Source: Penelope pileata (Eukaryota; Chordata; Aves; Galliformes; Cracidae). From it: DNA of 64,000 bases. The notes under the pieces are model-generated. The model searched no databases. It had not been told where the DNA came from and was given only the letters and a program-made list of their open reading frames with translations. Shown here piece by piece: positions 1 through 10,707 of this stretch. Both the position numbers and the translations under genes were made by a program. Numbering within the stretch: the first letter of the stretch is position 1; every line of letters begins with the position of its first letter. The DNA lies in assembly GCA_013396635.1 (NCBI GenBank), contig WBMW01005662.1, forward strand, positions 62,001-126,000, in the 5' to 3' direction.

Positions 1-1953
1 ATGCCTCCTATATATTTCCATGGAAACTATAACAGCTACCAAGAGCACAATAACACTGTTTGATAGAGCAAATTCTCAGCTGCAAATCACTTCTTTTTCA
101 ACCTAGTCACCACCATTAGCTCTGCATTTTCGCCAGCAATGAACAAGAGCCTGCATGCCATGCACATAACAATCTGCATGACTATCTAGGACGTGACTTA
201 TCTTTCACATCGCTATCACCACTGCTGAAATGCATGACCCACCCCTCACTGTGCTCACATCCACTGTTTGGTCTCCATAAAAGTTCAGCAAGCATCGATT
301 AATGTCAATGTGTACAATTTTTTCCACATGGAGGAATTCAGTCCCACCCCTTTGCTCCATCCGCACTCCCATGTCAGACGCCATTTGGTCAGGCTGCCCC
401 TCTGCTGCCATCTGTCACACAGCAACAACATGGAATGGGATATTGGTGGGAAGGTTCAACCTGTGCTGCCATACCACCAACATCTGCCTCTGACATTGTG
501 GGCTGACATAATAAAATAGGAGGTATTGATTTCAGAGCAGCTCTTGTATCTATATCTATATCTAATCTGTATATCATCTATATTTATCATCTCTACTTGC
601 ATGCTGTATGCATGTGTACATACATGTGTGTGTATACATTGTACCGCTTGGATGTTTTGTCATCCTTACAAGTAGTGTAGTACAAAATTAAACTGAGAAA
701 AAATTGTTCCTGAGTAACAGTTCTCAGCTGTAAATCTAAGTGTCATGCAGTGGCTTGAATACTCAGTCACTGAGTGGATGCAGCTGATTTTCATGGGTGA
801 ATGCTTGTTAGTAAATGCAACTTCAAATGGGTACATTCTACTTAAAGATCACATTTTTGGGACTGTGGTTAGTCTGACTGAATATCCCTGTGGTCAGTTG
901 GGGTCAGCTGCCCTGGTCCTGTCCCCTCCCAGCTCCCTGTGCCCCGGCTCAACCTCTTCGCTGACAGAGCAATACAAGAAGCTGAGAGACGGAAACGTCC
1001 TTGGCTCTCTTCAGTGCTGCCAGGTAACGAGTATAAGCAATCGGTATGGTTATCAGCTTTGTTCTTCTTCTAGAACCAACAAATACCCTCATACCAGACA
1101 CTGTGAGAAAGACAACTTCTGTCCCAGCTGAAACTAAGCGGCAAATGGAAGTTTCAGCAACATGACATAGAAAACATTGATGAAAGCATTTTTGCAGCCT
1201 ATACAGTATGAAGGCTGCAGTAAACAAAAAACTAACTACATCTCGAAGTTCTATGCATTTTTCTCCTGATGTGAAACCAGAGACCAAGTAACTGTGAGTG
1301 CAAGAATGAGAGCAGTATGATTTTGGCTTTAAGAATTTTGTAATTTAACCATTGAAAAAATAAGTCAAGATGAAATATACTGAATTCTGAAATGCTCATG
1401 TTAAAATTCAAAATCTATTAAAAAGTATTAGTAAATTCACTGTTTTCTATTTCCAAAGCATGGCATTCAGCTAAATCTCACATCATCTGAATAGGAGAGA
1501 GAGGCAATGTCCTAAACTTGCTGTTTGAGGAACTTGACAGACAGGAAATGGGGGATGAATTGCTTTTCACTTCATGCTAGTTTTACAGTTTTGATTTTCT
1601 TTAGTCCTGTATTCACTGGATTATGATGACAGTTTTTTAAAGCAAGGCACATTTTCTTGTCATAATTTCAGAAAAGAATTTCAATTTGAAGAGGAAAAAG
1701 TGGAAGCTGTATTCCTACTTGAATGTTGTGAAACAGACTTTGCTGGGAAATGTGTAACTGCCAGAACCTGGTATGCTAATCAGATCAGGTGACAGAAATT
1801 AATATGAAGTGATCTTTGATTGGAGGACTGTTGCAGAAAGAAGTTGTCCATTGTTGTTGATCTTTGAGAGTTGACTACTAAATCCTGAGTACATTTGGAA
1901 AATGCTAGTGAACTGTGCATGCAAAACCAAACGATGCACTGACTTGTTATTTC
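1..1953. other. Non-coding sequence left of the first MAST4 promoter
   Basis: I see no exon, RNA gene or recognisable transposon here. There is a short TATATC/TATC simple repeat near 545-600, and a TG/CA-rich stretch near 600-645. Short ORFs are present on both strands but have no family motifs or matching splice sites. The region could be intergenic, or an intron of a longer MAST4 isoform whose first exons lie further upstream; the sequence alone does not decide. Confidence 0.5.
545..645. repeat. Simple repeat, TATATC then TG/CA-rich
   Basis: Iterated TATATC/TATC units are followed by alternating ATGTGTACATACATGTG-type purine-pyrimidine sequence. This is an ordinary microsatellite-like tract with no sign of function. 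Confidence 0.6.
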
Positions 1954-2694
1954 AAGATAATTATCCCATGCATCACTGCAGCCTTGGGACAGCGTGGCTG
2001 GAAAGCTGTGTGGAGGAAAAGGATCTGGGGGTGCTGGTTGACAGCCAGCTGAATGTGAGCTAGCAGTGTGCCCAGGTTGTCAAGGAGGCCAATGGCATCC
2101 TGGCTTGTATCAGAAATAGTCAGCAGGAACAGGGAGGTGATCATCCCTCTGTATTTGGCACAGTGAGGCCGCACCTCAAGTACTGTGTTCAGTTTTGGGC
2201 CCCTCACTACAAGAAAGACATTGAAGCCCTGGAACGTGTCCAGAGGAGGTCAACGAAACTGGGGAGGGGTCTGGAGCACAAGGCTTATGGGGAGCAGCTG
2301 AGGCAGCTGGGAGTGTTTCGTCTGGAGATGAGGAGGGTCAGGGGAGACCTTATTGCTCTCTACAGCTTCCTGAAAGGAGGTTGTAGTGAGGTGGGGGTCA
2401 GCCTCTTCTCCCGGGTAACAGTGATAGGATGAGAGGTAATGGCCTCTGGTAAGTTGTACCAGGGAAGGTTCAGCTTGGATACTGGGAAAAATTTCTTCTC
2501 TGAAAGTATGGTAGTGCATTGGAACAGGCTGCCCAGGGAGGTGGAGTTACCATCCCTGGAGGTGTTCAAGAAACGTGTAGATGTGGCACTGAGGGACATG
2601 GTTCAGTAGGCATGGTGGTGATGGGTTGACGGTTGGACTAGATGATCTTAGAGGTCTTTTCCAACCTTAATGATTCTGTGATTCTAAGATAATT
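1954..2694 (+). mobile_element. CR1 LINE fragment, 5'-truncated, flanked by a 9-bp direct repeat
   Basis: The sequence matches the 3' part of the bird CR1 non-LTR retrotransposon: the C-terminal end of the ORF2 polymerase, then the 3' UTR. Recognisable coding pieces are RPHLKYCVQFWAPHYKKDIE, then a stretch around ALERVQRR, then LIALYSFLKGG (2163-2432). The 3' end has GATGATCTTAGAGGTC and finishes in the CR1 repeat GATTCTGTGATTCT. The 9-mer AAGATAATT lies at both ends (1954-1962 and 2686-2694) and looks like a target-site duplication. The reading frame is broken by stops and small indels, so this is a dead copy. Identification is confident; the exact 5' edge is approximate. Confidence 0.9.
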
Positions 2695-5600
2695 GTTATT
2701 GAACTTTAAAGACTAATGAAAACCAGAGGCACCTGCACTGTTAATGGTATTACTGCGTGTTACCATCATTTAAGGTAAAAAAGAAGGGTAACCAACAGCT
2801 AGAGAAGCAGGGGTCCTTGAAAGTGTAATACACTAAACTGAACTGAGATAAAGTTCAGAAGAACTTCAGAAGAAGAAAAGCCTTTCAGGTTTTTGTTAGA
2901 ATGAAATAAAACATTTCACTATGCTTTCCTCTTTTTTTTTGCTTTTAACTGGATATTGGAGACAATTTACTGAACTAGCAAGACCTCAGGAAGGGCTTAG
3001 ATGACTAAGTTATGCCTTTTATTCGTATATTTCACTTTCTAAATTTGGATTTCATTTCTGGAACAGTCTGATAGGACAATAGGGTTTGAATTTGTGAAAG
3101 AATGCAAGTCTTAAACTACATCAGTACTGTTCTTGGCCTCTTGTTTGAGGTTAGTCCTTCCACATGAGAAATTTTTGTCTATGGAGTTGTGTCAATGTAG
3201 GCAAAAATTGTCAGCATTGTCATGTTCACCTGGATAAAAAGCATGAACAGAGCAGAGGATACTTGACATCATTTTGTGAGGATCAAAGTACTTTTAAGTG
3301 AGTTCCTCAGGAAACTAAGGTCCTACTAACTAGCTTTTGTCATGAAATAATGTTTTGCCACCTTCTTGTGCTGTGTGAAGCATTACTTATCCTTTCCTTG
3401 TGTGATACCTGGATACCTGATATTAGTAGAAAAACATGACATACAAACCTAAAATAGCTACTGATTTTTCACTTTTTTTTTTTTTTAACAATTTTTTTTC
3501 CTTTTCTGTAACAAAAACTTGTGTTATATCTAGTATCCAGAGTTAGTATTTCTGGTCCTCATCATGTTGCTAGTAGAGCTATCCTTCTGGTGAAACAAAG
3601 CTCCTTTTTTAACAGGAAAAAGTGAAATTTCATTCCAGTAGCCATAATACAATAGAACCCTAAAGTGGACAGAAGCATTTTAGCTTGTGGGTGCTGCATT
3701 TTTTTAATTGCCACAGGGACTGCAGTATTTACGGTAAATTAATGTTGATAGCAAGTAATGCTGTGTTAAACTGAAAGAATGTGTTTTACCAGTGAAATAG
3801 TTCTTGTGACACCTATTTCAGGGTTGATGCCAAAGATGAAGGAAAAGCTTATATCAGTGCCTTTGAGACTAACTTTACTTTAGCCTTTGCAAGTATAATG
3901 AATATTATTATCCTAAGAATAAACTACAGTTACTTAAAAGAATGAGATGATCTTTTGTGGTACAGTGAGCCTCCTTCTTCCACTTGCTTTGTCATCTACA
4001 TGTTGGTGGCAATTACTCATATCTAAGCAGTCTGAAATTAAGAACAAACAATTGTTTTGATTAAATTGAAGTCAGCTTTCAGTGGCTAGGCATCATCTAA
4101 TTAAACTGCTATTTTTTTACCCACGTGTATGTCTAGTGGTACCCATTTACTCTTGCAAAAGAACGGAAGAATGTAATTGTGGGCAGAATTCGTTCTCCTG
4201 TTGTGTATTCATTGCTCTGTTTGTCAGTAAATCATAGTTATCCGAACTTCTGTCTGTGGAAGGTAAAAGGCATAAAAGAGGAATTTTCAAGTTAAAGCCA
4301 TTGCTGAATCTCAGCTTTGAATAACTTTACCATTAATGTGCTGTAAAGTGCATGCATGAATTAGCTCAGCAAGTGGTTTGATTTACTGTGGTCTCAAAAT
4401 AGTCCTTACATGCAGTTGCTTATGTTTAAGCTGCTGTGCTCAATTGCTGCTCCAACTCATTCTGGTGGGATCTGGTTTGCTGCCAGTCTTGTCCTCCTGC
4501 AGGTAAAATGTATCTATTGCCTAATGGTAATGTTTTGCTCTAGAGGAATAGTGTTTTGTGGCCGCTGTTCTTTTTGCTTGTTTTCCCTCTTGGCAGTGCT
4601 TCCAGAACAGTGGGAAAGAGCCACCTCGATTGTGGACCTGTCTTCTCAACTCACCCCGCTATTAAAGCTGATCTTCTAAAAACTTCTAAAATTTGTTCCG
4701 TGCTTTGAGGGAAGCTCTGCCTGTTTCTGAGCTAGTAATTTTGCTATGTTGTACATGGAAATAATACTGTCCAGATTCAGTGGAGCTGCCTATCTAGTCA
4801 GCATCCTAGTCTACATGTTTTCAGCAAAAAAGAACTTTACACAAGAAAAAATAAGTGCTTAGTGTTATGTCTGTGTGTGTATGCACACACATGGGCTTAA
4901 GTTTCCTACACGCAGTTTGCGTTTCGGTTGTTACGTAAGACTTACATAAATGTGTAAGTATGTGCATGGTTGCAGTCTAGCTGTCCAGATTTTCTCCCCT
5001 TGTTTTCAGGCTTGATAATATCTGTAAAAAATGCCCAATTTGCTGTGTTCTGAGTAGAATTTGAAGAACGTGCTCTGAAAGTCCCAAGCACAGCTGAGCA
5101 CCTAACTGATCTACATGCCCTTGAAAATCTGCAAATTTAATCATTGCAATCAGTGGTCTTGAAATAATCCCTTAAATCCAGACTTTTTTTTTTTTTTTTA
5201 CTTTTGGGAGGTAGAGGAATTTAGAACTTCTTTAGAAAGATTATCTGTAGGATGCTTGGCTTAGTAATGCTTGCTACGGCCTGAGTTTGGTGTGTCAGAA
5301 TTCAGATATAGTAGAAATTCAGATGCGTAATTCCGTATCTCCTACAGTTTGTTTTCAATATCCTGTAAATGAAGGCTCTGGGTAATGCATTACTTAAATT
5401 TGAAGTGCTTTCTAATAGAAATATGGAGGAAAAAGAAAGAGTCCAATGGCTTTCTCCTGTGTATTTGCAAGAGCAATCCAGTTCACCGGTTTCCATAGCT
5501 AGGAGATTTCTCTTGATTTCTGAAAACCATGGCTCAGTCTGTGTGAGCTAGCTAGTTTCTGCTACAAAAGAGCCAGAGACCCAAAAAGCAGCAGCTTTGC

Positions 5601-6280
5601 GTGGTCCTGCATTTTGGCTAGCCTGTGAAGTACATCAGGGCTAGGGCTCTCCAAGGGTGGAAGAAAGCAAATTGAATGATTGACATTATTGTAATGTGCA
5701 AGAGGTACAAATTAGAGTTGCATGGGAAAACTGTGAGGGTCAGGTAAAACCTTCGGGCTCTTCAGTTACTTAAAATAAGTACTTGCTTTTCTTGGTGTTT
5801 TGTAGGGCTTTAAAAAAAAATGCTAGCACTCATGGAACAATTCACAGTATTTATTAAAAGGGTAGCCTCAGACTAAGAGAAGAGACATTAAAGTCAGCAG
5901 CCCATGCAGTGGCACTGTCTTTAATACACTGCTGTATACTGCTTTACTTTTAAGTGAAATTACCTTTATTATAAAAAAAAAAAACAAAACAAAACCCAAA
6001 CAAACCTGAAATTGAAAACATTTTTTTGTGATTTCTAGATCTGGTTCTCGCCCTTAATGAAAATCGTAGGCTATTTCTCTTTAAAATCCAAGTGTAGTCA
6101 TGACAGAACAGAATTTTAACTTTTCCTTTTGTCTTAGCCCCAGTGTGGCAATATTTGTTCCTCAAGCCTCTTAGTAATAATTTCCCATGTTAAAGGAAAA
6201 GAGCGTATTTTTCGATGAGCGATTTGCCGTTCTGTGACTGCAGAAACTGCCTGTCTGTGTGCCAAGGAAAGGAATAATGT
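2695..6280. other. Non-coding, AT-rich; nothing recognised
   Basis: I see no exon with convincing splice signals and no transposon I can name. Homopolymer T/A runs occur near 2930, 3470-3500, 5185 and 5810. An ACAAAACAAAAC-type A-rich tract lies at 5962-6008. It may be upstream flank or an intron of a longer MAST4 transcript. Confidence 0.5.
5962..6008. repeat. A-rich simple repeat
   Basis: A run of twelve or so A is followed by AAAAC/AAACC units. It could be the tail of an old retroposon, but no body is recognisable next to it. Confidence 0.55.
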
Positions 6281-6289
6281 GACTTAAAC

Positions 6290-6718
6290 AAGATGGCTAA
6301 ATCCTATTTGGTAGGATCAGAGGGGGTGGCTAATGTTTGACATTTGCAGAGAGAAACTGTCTTCAACACGCAGGGTGTTTTTGCGCTGCCGGTTGGTGCA
6401 GCGAGGGGGACTTCTCCTTCCCCCGAGGTGCAGAGCGTGTGCCAACGGGGCGGCCGCCGTTGGGGAGCCCAGGGGCGAGCTGCTGGGCGCGCAGAGCGGA
6501 CGGACCCTCCGCTCCGCTCGACAGCAGCAGCGCGGGCCCGGCCGCTGGGGACGGCGTGACGGCGTGAGGTGGAAGGAGCGGAGTTGCGGTGCTCCCCCGC
6601 CCCCAGGAGATCGTTAGTCCGTTCCTTCATAGTGGCTCATTTTGGCTCTCTCATCGCCAGAATGCTGCCGGGGAACGTGTGTCATGGTTACAATAGGGAC
6701 TGGTAGCACATCACAGCC
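6290..6718 (+). promoter_or_regulatory. MAST4: CpG-island promoter and 5' UTR of MAST4 exon A
   Basis: In an AT-rich setting, about 6370-6620 is abruptly G+C- and CpG-rich. It contains a GC box (GGGGCGG, 6447-6453) overlapping a NotI site (GCGGCCGC, 6450-6457). An AAGATGGC element at 6290-6297 resembles a YY1 site. No TATA box is evident. About 100 bases downstream is the exon A start codon followed by a textbook splice donor, so I read this as a TATA-less CpG-island promoter plus 5' UTR. The transcription start site cannot be placed from sequence alone. Confidence 0.7.
6662..6706 (+). other. Upstream ORF 1 in the exon A leader
   Basis: An ATG at 6662 opens a 14-codon ORF, in the same frame as the exon A start, that stops at TAG (6704-6706), 12 bases before the main ATG. 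The stop shows that exon A cannot be extended upstream in frame. Whether the uORF is translated is unknown and depends on where transcription starts. Confidence 0.6.
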
Positions 6719-6722
6719 ATGA
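6684..6722 (+). other. Upstream ORF 2, overlapping the exon A start (ATGA)
   Basis: A 12-codon ORF starts at ATG 6684 in another frame. Its stop codon TGA (6720-6722) overlaps the main ATG (6719-6721) as ATGA. Such an overlap can limit initiation at the main start, or allow reinitiation there. The overlap is seen directly; any regulatory role is inference. Confidence 0.6.
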
Positions 6723-6765
6723 AAGCCCAGCGGGAGAGGCTACAAATTCCAGGGCTGACCTTGGA
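6719..6765 (+). CDS. MAST4: MAST4 alternative first coding exon A
   Basis: This exon would give an alternative N-terminus to MAST4, a large AGC-type serine/threonine kinase with DUF1908, kinase and PDZ domains that associates with microtubules. The exon encodes MKAQRERLQIPGLTL and ends with two bases (GA) of the next codon at a consensus donor, GA|GTAAGTAT. The start at 6719 is chosen because an in-frame TAG lies at 6704 and the -3 base is G. Exon B begins with T and the shared exon with C; both turn the split codon into Asp, so either join is in frame. The CpG island immediately upstream supports a real first exon. Nothing in these 15 residues is family-specific, so the call rests on phase, splice signals and position. 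It could instead be a spurious start in a non-coding first exon. Confidence 0.72.
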
Positions 6766-9700
6766 GTAAGTATTGTCTGTCTTTAATATTTTCATGGTTT
6801 CTGCATGATAACTGTCTTTCGTGCACACAGGAGCTGCTTCGCATATGTTTGTGCCGACAGCCTCGGTGCGCTGCAGCTTTAGGTTGAAGGAATGTTTTAC
6901 GTGCATTGCAGTGGGTTTAAGCAAATGTGCGAGCTGGGAGCCGGAGCACTGCAGTGCGTTTGGAGAGAAAGCATTTCTGCATATTTAAAGTTCCTGGGTC
7001 TCCTGTGAGGAGCATCCTGTCAGCTCGCAGAGAGAGCACCTTTCTGTAGGCCATGGTGTCTGCCTTTCTCTCCAGCTCCCTGTCACTGTTTGTTGATCCC
7101 AGTGCTGCCTTTTAGAGAGGCCTCTATCTCTGCTGAATAATAGAGAGCACTGCAAGAGATTAAAGCATTACAGAAATGCTGTTTGTGAAAACCCATCAGG
7201 AACAGCCCGGATTTTACATACGTAACTACATTAATGAACTGTATTTACATACCAGAGGATTCCTGATACTCTCTGCAGTAAGTGTGTTTACCTAATTTAT
7301 CAGTGTGTTTACTTGGTGCTTGCTTAGAACTGATTAACTCATTTGCGTGTTTTCAGCTATTTAGACAGTAGGTACATGAAAATATGTCATTTTAATATAT
7401 AGTGATAGTAACTGTGGTCTTTTATTTATAAGTGCCAGCATGTAACTACCCAGGATTTGTTAGTCAAAATATTTATTTCTATACATGCATGCCTACGTTC
7501 TGTGTTTAAACATGTCAGGCATGTATGTATGCATGTTGCAGACACCATGAGAACTTGCTAATTTTACCTAGGTAAATAGACATGGTTACGTCAGATCCTT
7601 TAGTATTCCCTGGGACTTCCCCATTCTTGCTGGAGAAAAAACCTGAATGCTGCAAATGCCTGCGGTAAAGTTACTTAGCTCTGAAAGGTGTTATCTCTGA
7701 CATCTGCCATGTTTTAAAGAGAAGGCGATAGGTAAGTGTGCAGTGTAGCAAATAATTTATTCTGATAATCACATGAAGGTGACAGAGCACTTTATTCCAA
7801 GGAACAAGTGTAGATGTTACATTGGGTTCCCCAGAACTAGGCTTGTGAAATGTCAGAGAGGAATTCTGCGTTTCAATCTGGCATCTTTTCCTTGGAGCAG
7901 TGTGTGTTAGCTGTGAGCACACTGAGCTCTAGATAATTTTCTGAAAAAATCAGAGTTGCTAATTTCTCTTGAGTTTTGAAGGAGGGGTCCTATCAGGGAG
8001 CTCATTAAAATGGTTGCCATGAATAATTGATAGTGGTGCTACTTTTGAGATGTAGAAATTTAAATATTTTTAAGTCAATCTTGACTGAATTATGTAATCA
8101 GATGCAAATAACATCACTAACTGCAAAGGATGAAAAATGGTTCATGCTATGTTTGTGTTTTTGTTATATGAGGTTGTCGTTTATTGCTTCCTCTTTTCGT
8201 GGTATCCTGACAAAATCATGCTTGCTTTGCATTTTTTCTACGGTATTTAAAGCTATTTAAGTACTGATAAAAATAATTGTGTTTTCATTTCAGCATTGCT
8301 CATTGTTTTTGCTAAAACATTGTCCAGATACAAACCATTTGAATATTTAATTTTTACGTATTTTTATAATAACATTTCCGTTTGCCATCATACTCATACT
8401 TTCTGAACTTGGTTTCCTTGTGGAGGAAAGAGAATACCATCTTTTGGTTGCTGTCACTTAGTGGTTACTGTAAAGTTGTTTTCTGATTTGTCGAAGTTGA
8501 GTCAACACAGATTTAATTAGTATCTCCCAACTTTATGTTTTCAAGTATCTATAAAAGAAAATGTTGGGAAAAAATCCAACTATTTCCTTGAAACATTCTT
8601 TGCACATCAATTCTCTTAAATTTTCTTACAATAAGGTTTAAATGTTGGGACTAGAATTACACTTTATGTGAGAAATTTGTACAGCCTGTCTACTTTCTAT
8701 TCATTACTCTCAGAAAGCTCTTTCAAAGAATATTAAGGATCCAAAATGAAACATTCCAAATTTAGTAAATGTAAGAATTAATGCTGCCTGTCAGCCTTGT
8801 GCATATGCACGATGATAAGTTGTTTTAACAGGTTTCTGCTTGTAATTTTTAGGTCTTAAAAAAGCAAAGCTGAAAAGCAAGCTCCACAGAACCGGATTGA
8901 CACTACCGTGTCAACACTTGGTGGGAATTTATAGATGCATAGCACAAGCATTCTGATACTGAATGCCCTGAGAATCTGCTCTGTGACTGAGACTCTTGTG
9001 TCACAGCAATGAAAATGAAGAATAACGATAGAGCAACTACTAGCAGGTGTAGGGTTTCCACCTGCTGTGTATATGCCAGCCTCCAGAGGGTCGGGGACAT
9101 GCTTTGATGCTAGGATTTGTTCACAGCAAGGAGAAGATAGTGACTTCATCTCATTCTGGTCTGAAGTTAACATAATCTTCTCATTCAGTGCCAGCCCCAT
9201 TCTTTTCCTTCTTTTCTACTGCTCTGGCTTTTTTTGGTTCCTTGCCCCTGATCTTTACTGCGTAGCAGTCCCCATGCTCTCTTCCTGCTGCAGGCCTGTG
9301 CCTTTTGAGCAGCAGCACCACTTCTTTCTTTCTTCTGCCTGGGTTCCCTTCAGATGGCTCCCCTCCTGTTCCTGATCCTGCTGGAGATGGCTTGCCACCC
9401 ACATCACCTGCCTTTGACCTTGCCGAGCACCCCAGGAGCAGCACTGTGGCCACAGACAGTACAGCATGTTTTCCAGCCCATTGCTAGTATGGGCAACACT
9501 GACATCCCCCTGTCTCCTTTGGAAGCAGTAGTACTGTTTCTGCTGAATCTTCTCAATCAGGTGCCTACCTTGTAAGGTTTGATGAGAATGTTATAAAATG
9601 GGGCAGTGTCATGCAGCTGAAAGCAAAGGTTAGAGCTAGTTATAGCATTCTGGTCACCTGTGGCTCCACTGGGGACAGGTCAGGACTAGCGCTGGCTGGC

Positions 9701-10626
9701 TGCAAGGCTCTGTTCCGCAGCAGGACAGGTCTTTGTGAAGGTCATTGGAAAAAGCTACACGTCAGTGTCTGCCTTTGCTTAGCTTAAACCATTGGTGAAG
9801 CTACATGTAGGCTTGGACAGGTAACTTCAGCTAATCGAAACAGGAGGCTGTCTTGCAAGTGTTACAGAGGCAAGAGCATGTGACTGCACAAGTACATCCT
9901 TTCACATCTGTGAAATCTGTCAGTGGCCTAGTGTTTCATTGAGAGACTTGTCAGTGGAGCTGCACTTGAGGCGACTTCTCGAAGGCATCTTTGAAGCCAA
10001 ATGCTCAAGTTTGCATTTTGGGACGTTAGTTGCTTGTATCTATATTTGATTACATAAATAAAAGGCTTGATGTATACAGTAAGACATTCCATAGTGAAAT
10101 CGATGGAAATTGCTTGTAGGTCACTTCTAATTTTTAATAAGTGCCTGAATTGTAGGCTCTTAAATTGGATTTTTATTTCTAAGGTTTCTTGTTGCTGATG
10201 AAAGCTCATAGTCGTTTTTAGTTTTCCAACACATCTGATTTGCATATCAAAAGAAACTTTAAAAATTCCTAAAGTTAACCCTCCTCCCTCTCCCCCCATC
10301 TCAGTTATTTATCCTGCTTCATACAGAATGCTTCAGTGTCAGAAACAAGGTACCATTCTTTCCCTCTTTGGACTGTACGCAAGTATCGTTCCTGGAGAGA
10401 GCTTCACATAGTCAATCATATGCACCAGCAACAGATTTCATGTTTGTTTTTATTTAAATCAGTTTCATCTTAAGTCAAAAACTGTGTGGCTACTGTCAGT
10501 CACTTCATTCAGAAGGACAGTAATGTTTCTGTTCTAACTGGAACTCCTTTTGTAACTCCTGCACTAAAACATGCAACTCTTGCTAAGCCTTCTGTTGACT
10601 AGAGATGACATTATTTTAACTTTCAG
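6766..10626 (+). other. MAST4: MAST4 intron between exons A and B
   Basis: The intron starts GTAAGT and ends TTTAACTTTCAG. It is mostly unique AT-rich sequence with TG/CA-rich patches near 7480-7540. A slightly GC-richer patch at about 9180-9480 carries short overlapping ORFs on both strands with no known motif. The 123-codon minus-strand ORF at 9928-10299 is AT-rich and resembles nothing I know. No transposon recognised. Confidence 0.6.
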
Positions 10627-10707
10627 TCTCACCCCAAGGAGCCTGAGCCCAACCCCAACAAGCCCTTGCAGTCCATGCAGTCCTCTGTTCGCTTTTCATT
10701 TTTGGAG
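10627..10707 (+). CDS. MAST4: MAST4 cassette exon B (81 nt, phase 2-2)
   Basis: A strong acceptor (TTTTAACTTTCAG) and donor (GGAG|GTAAGC) bracket exactly 81 nt. Read in the phase left by exon A, it is fully open: Asp completed at the junction, then LTPRSLSPTPTSP, a CSPCSP stretch, and SPLFAFHFW, ending with AG. Joined to the shared exon, AG plus C gives Ser, so the product continues into SCRTSNRKSL. The exon is symmetric, so skipping it keeps the frame. Ser/Pro-rich N-terminal sequence is typical of MAST proteins, but I cannot name a matching isoform with certainty. The register starting at base 1 is also open (SHPKEPEP...), so phase logic, not mere openness, decides the reading. Confidence 0.72.

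Noticed and set aside
6304..6630. Overlapping ORFs on both strands across the first CpG island as proteins
   Set aside because: GC-driven lack of stops; the region fits a promoter and 5' UTR, and the coding start at 6719 is in a frame closed by a stop at 6704.
9928..10299. 123-codon minus-strand ORF as a gene
   Set aside because: AT-rich, no recognised domain, no exon signals; expected by chance in a window of this size.
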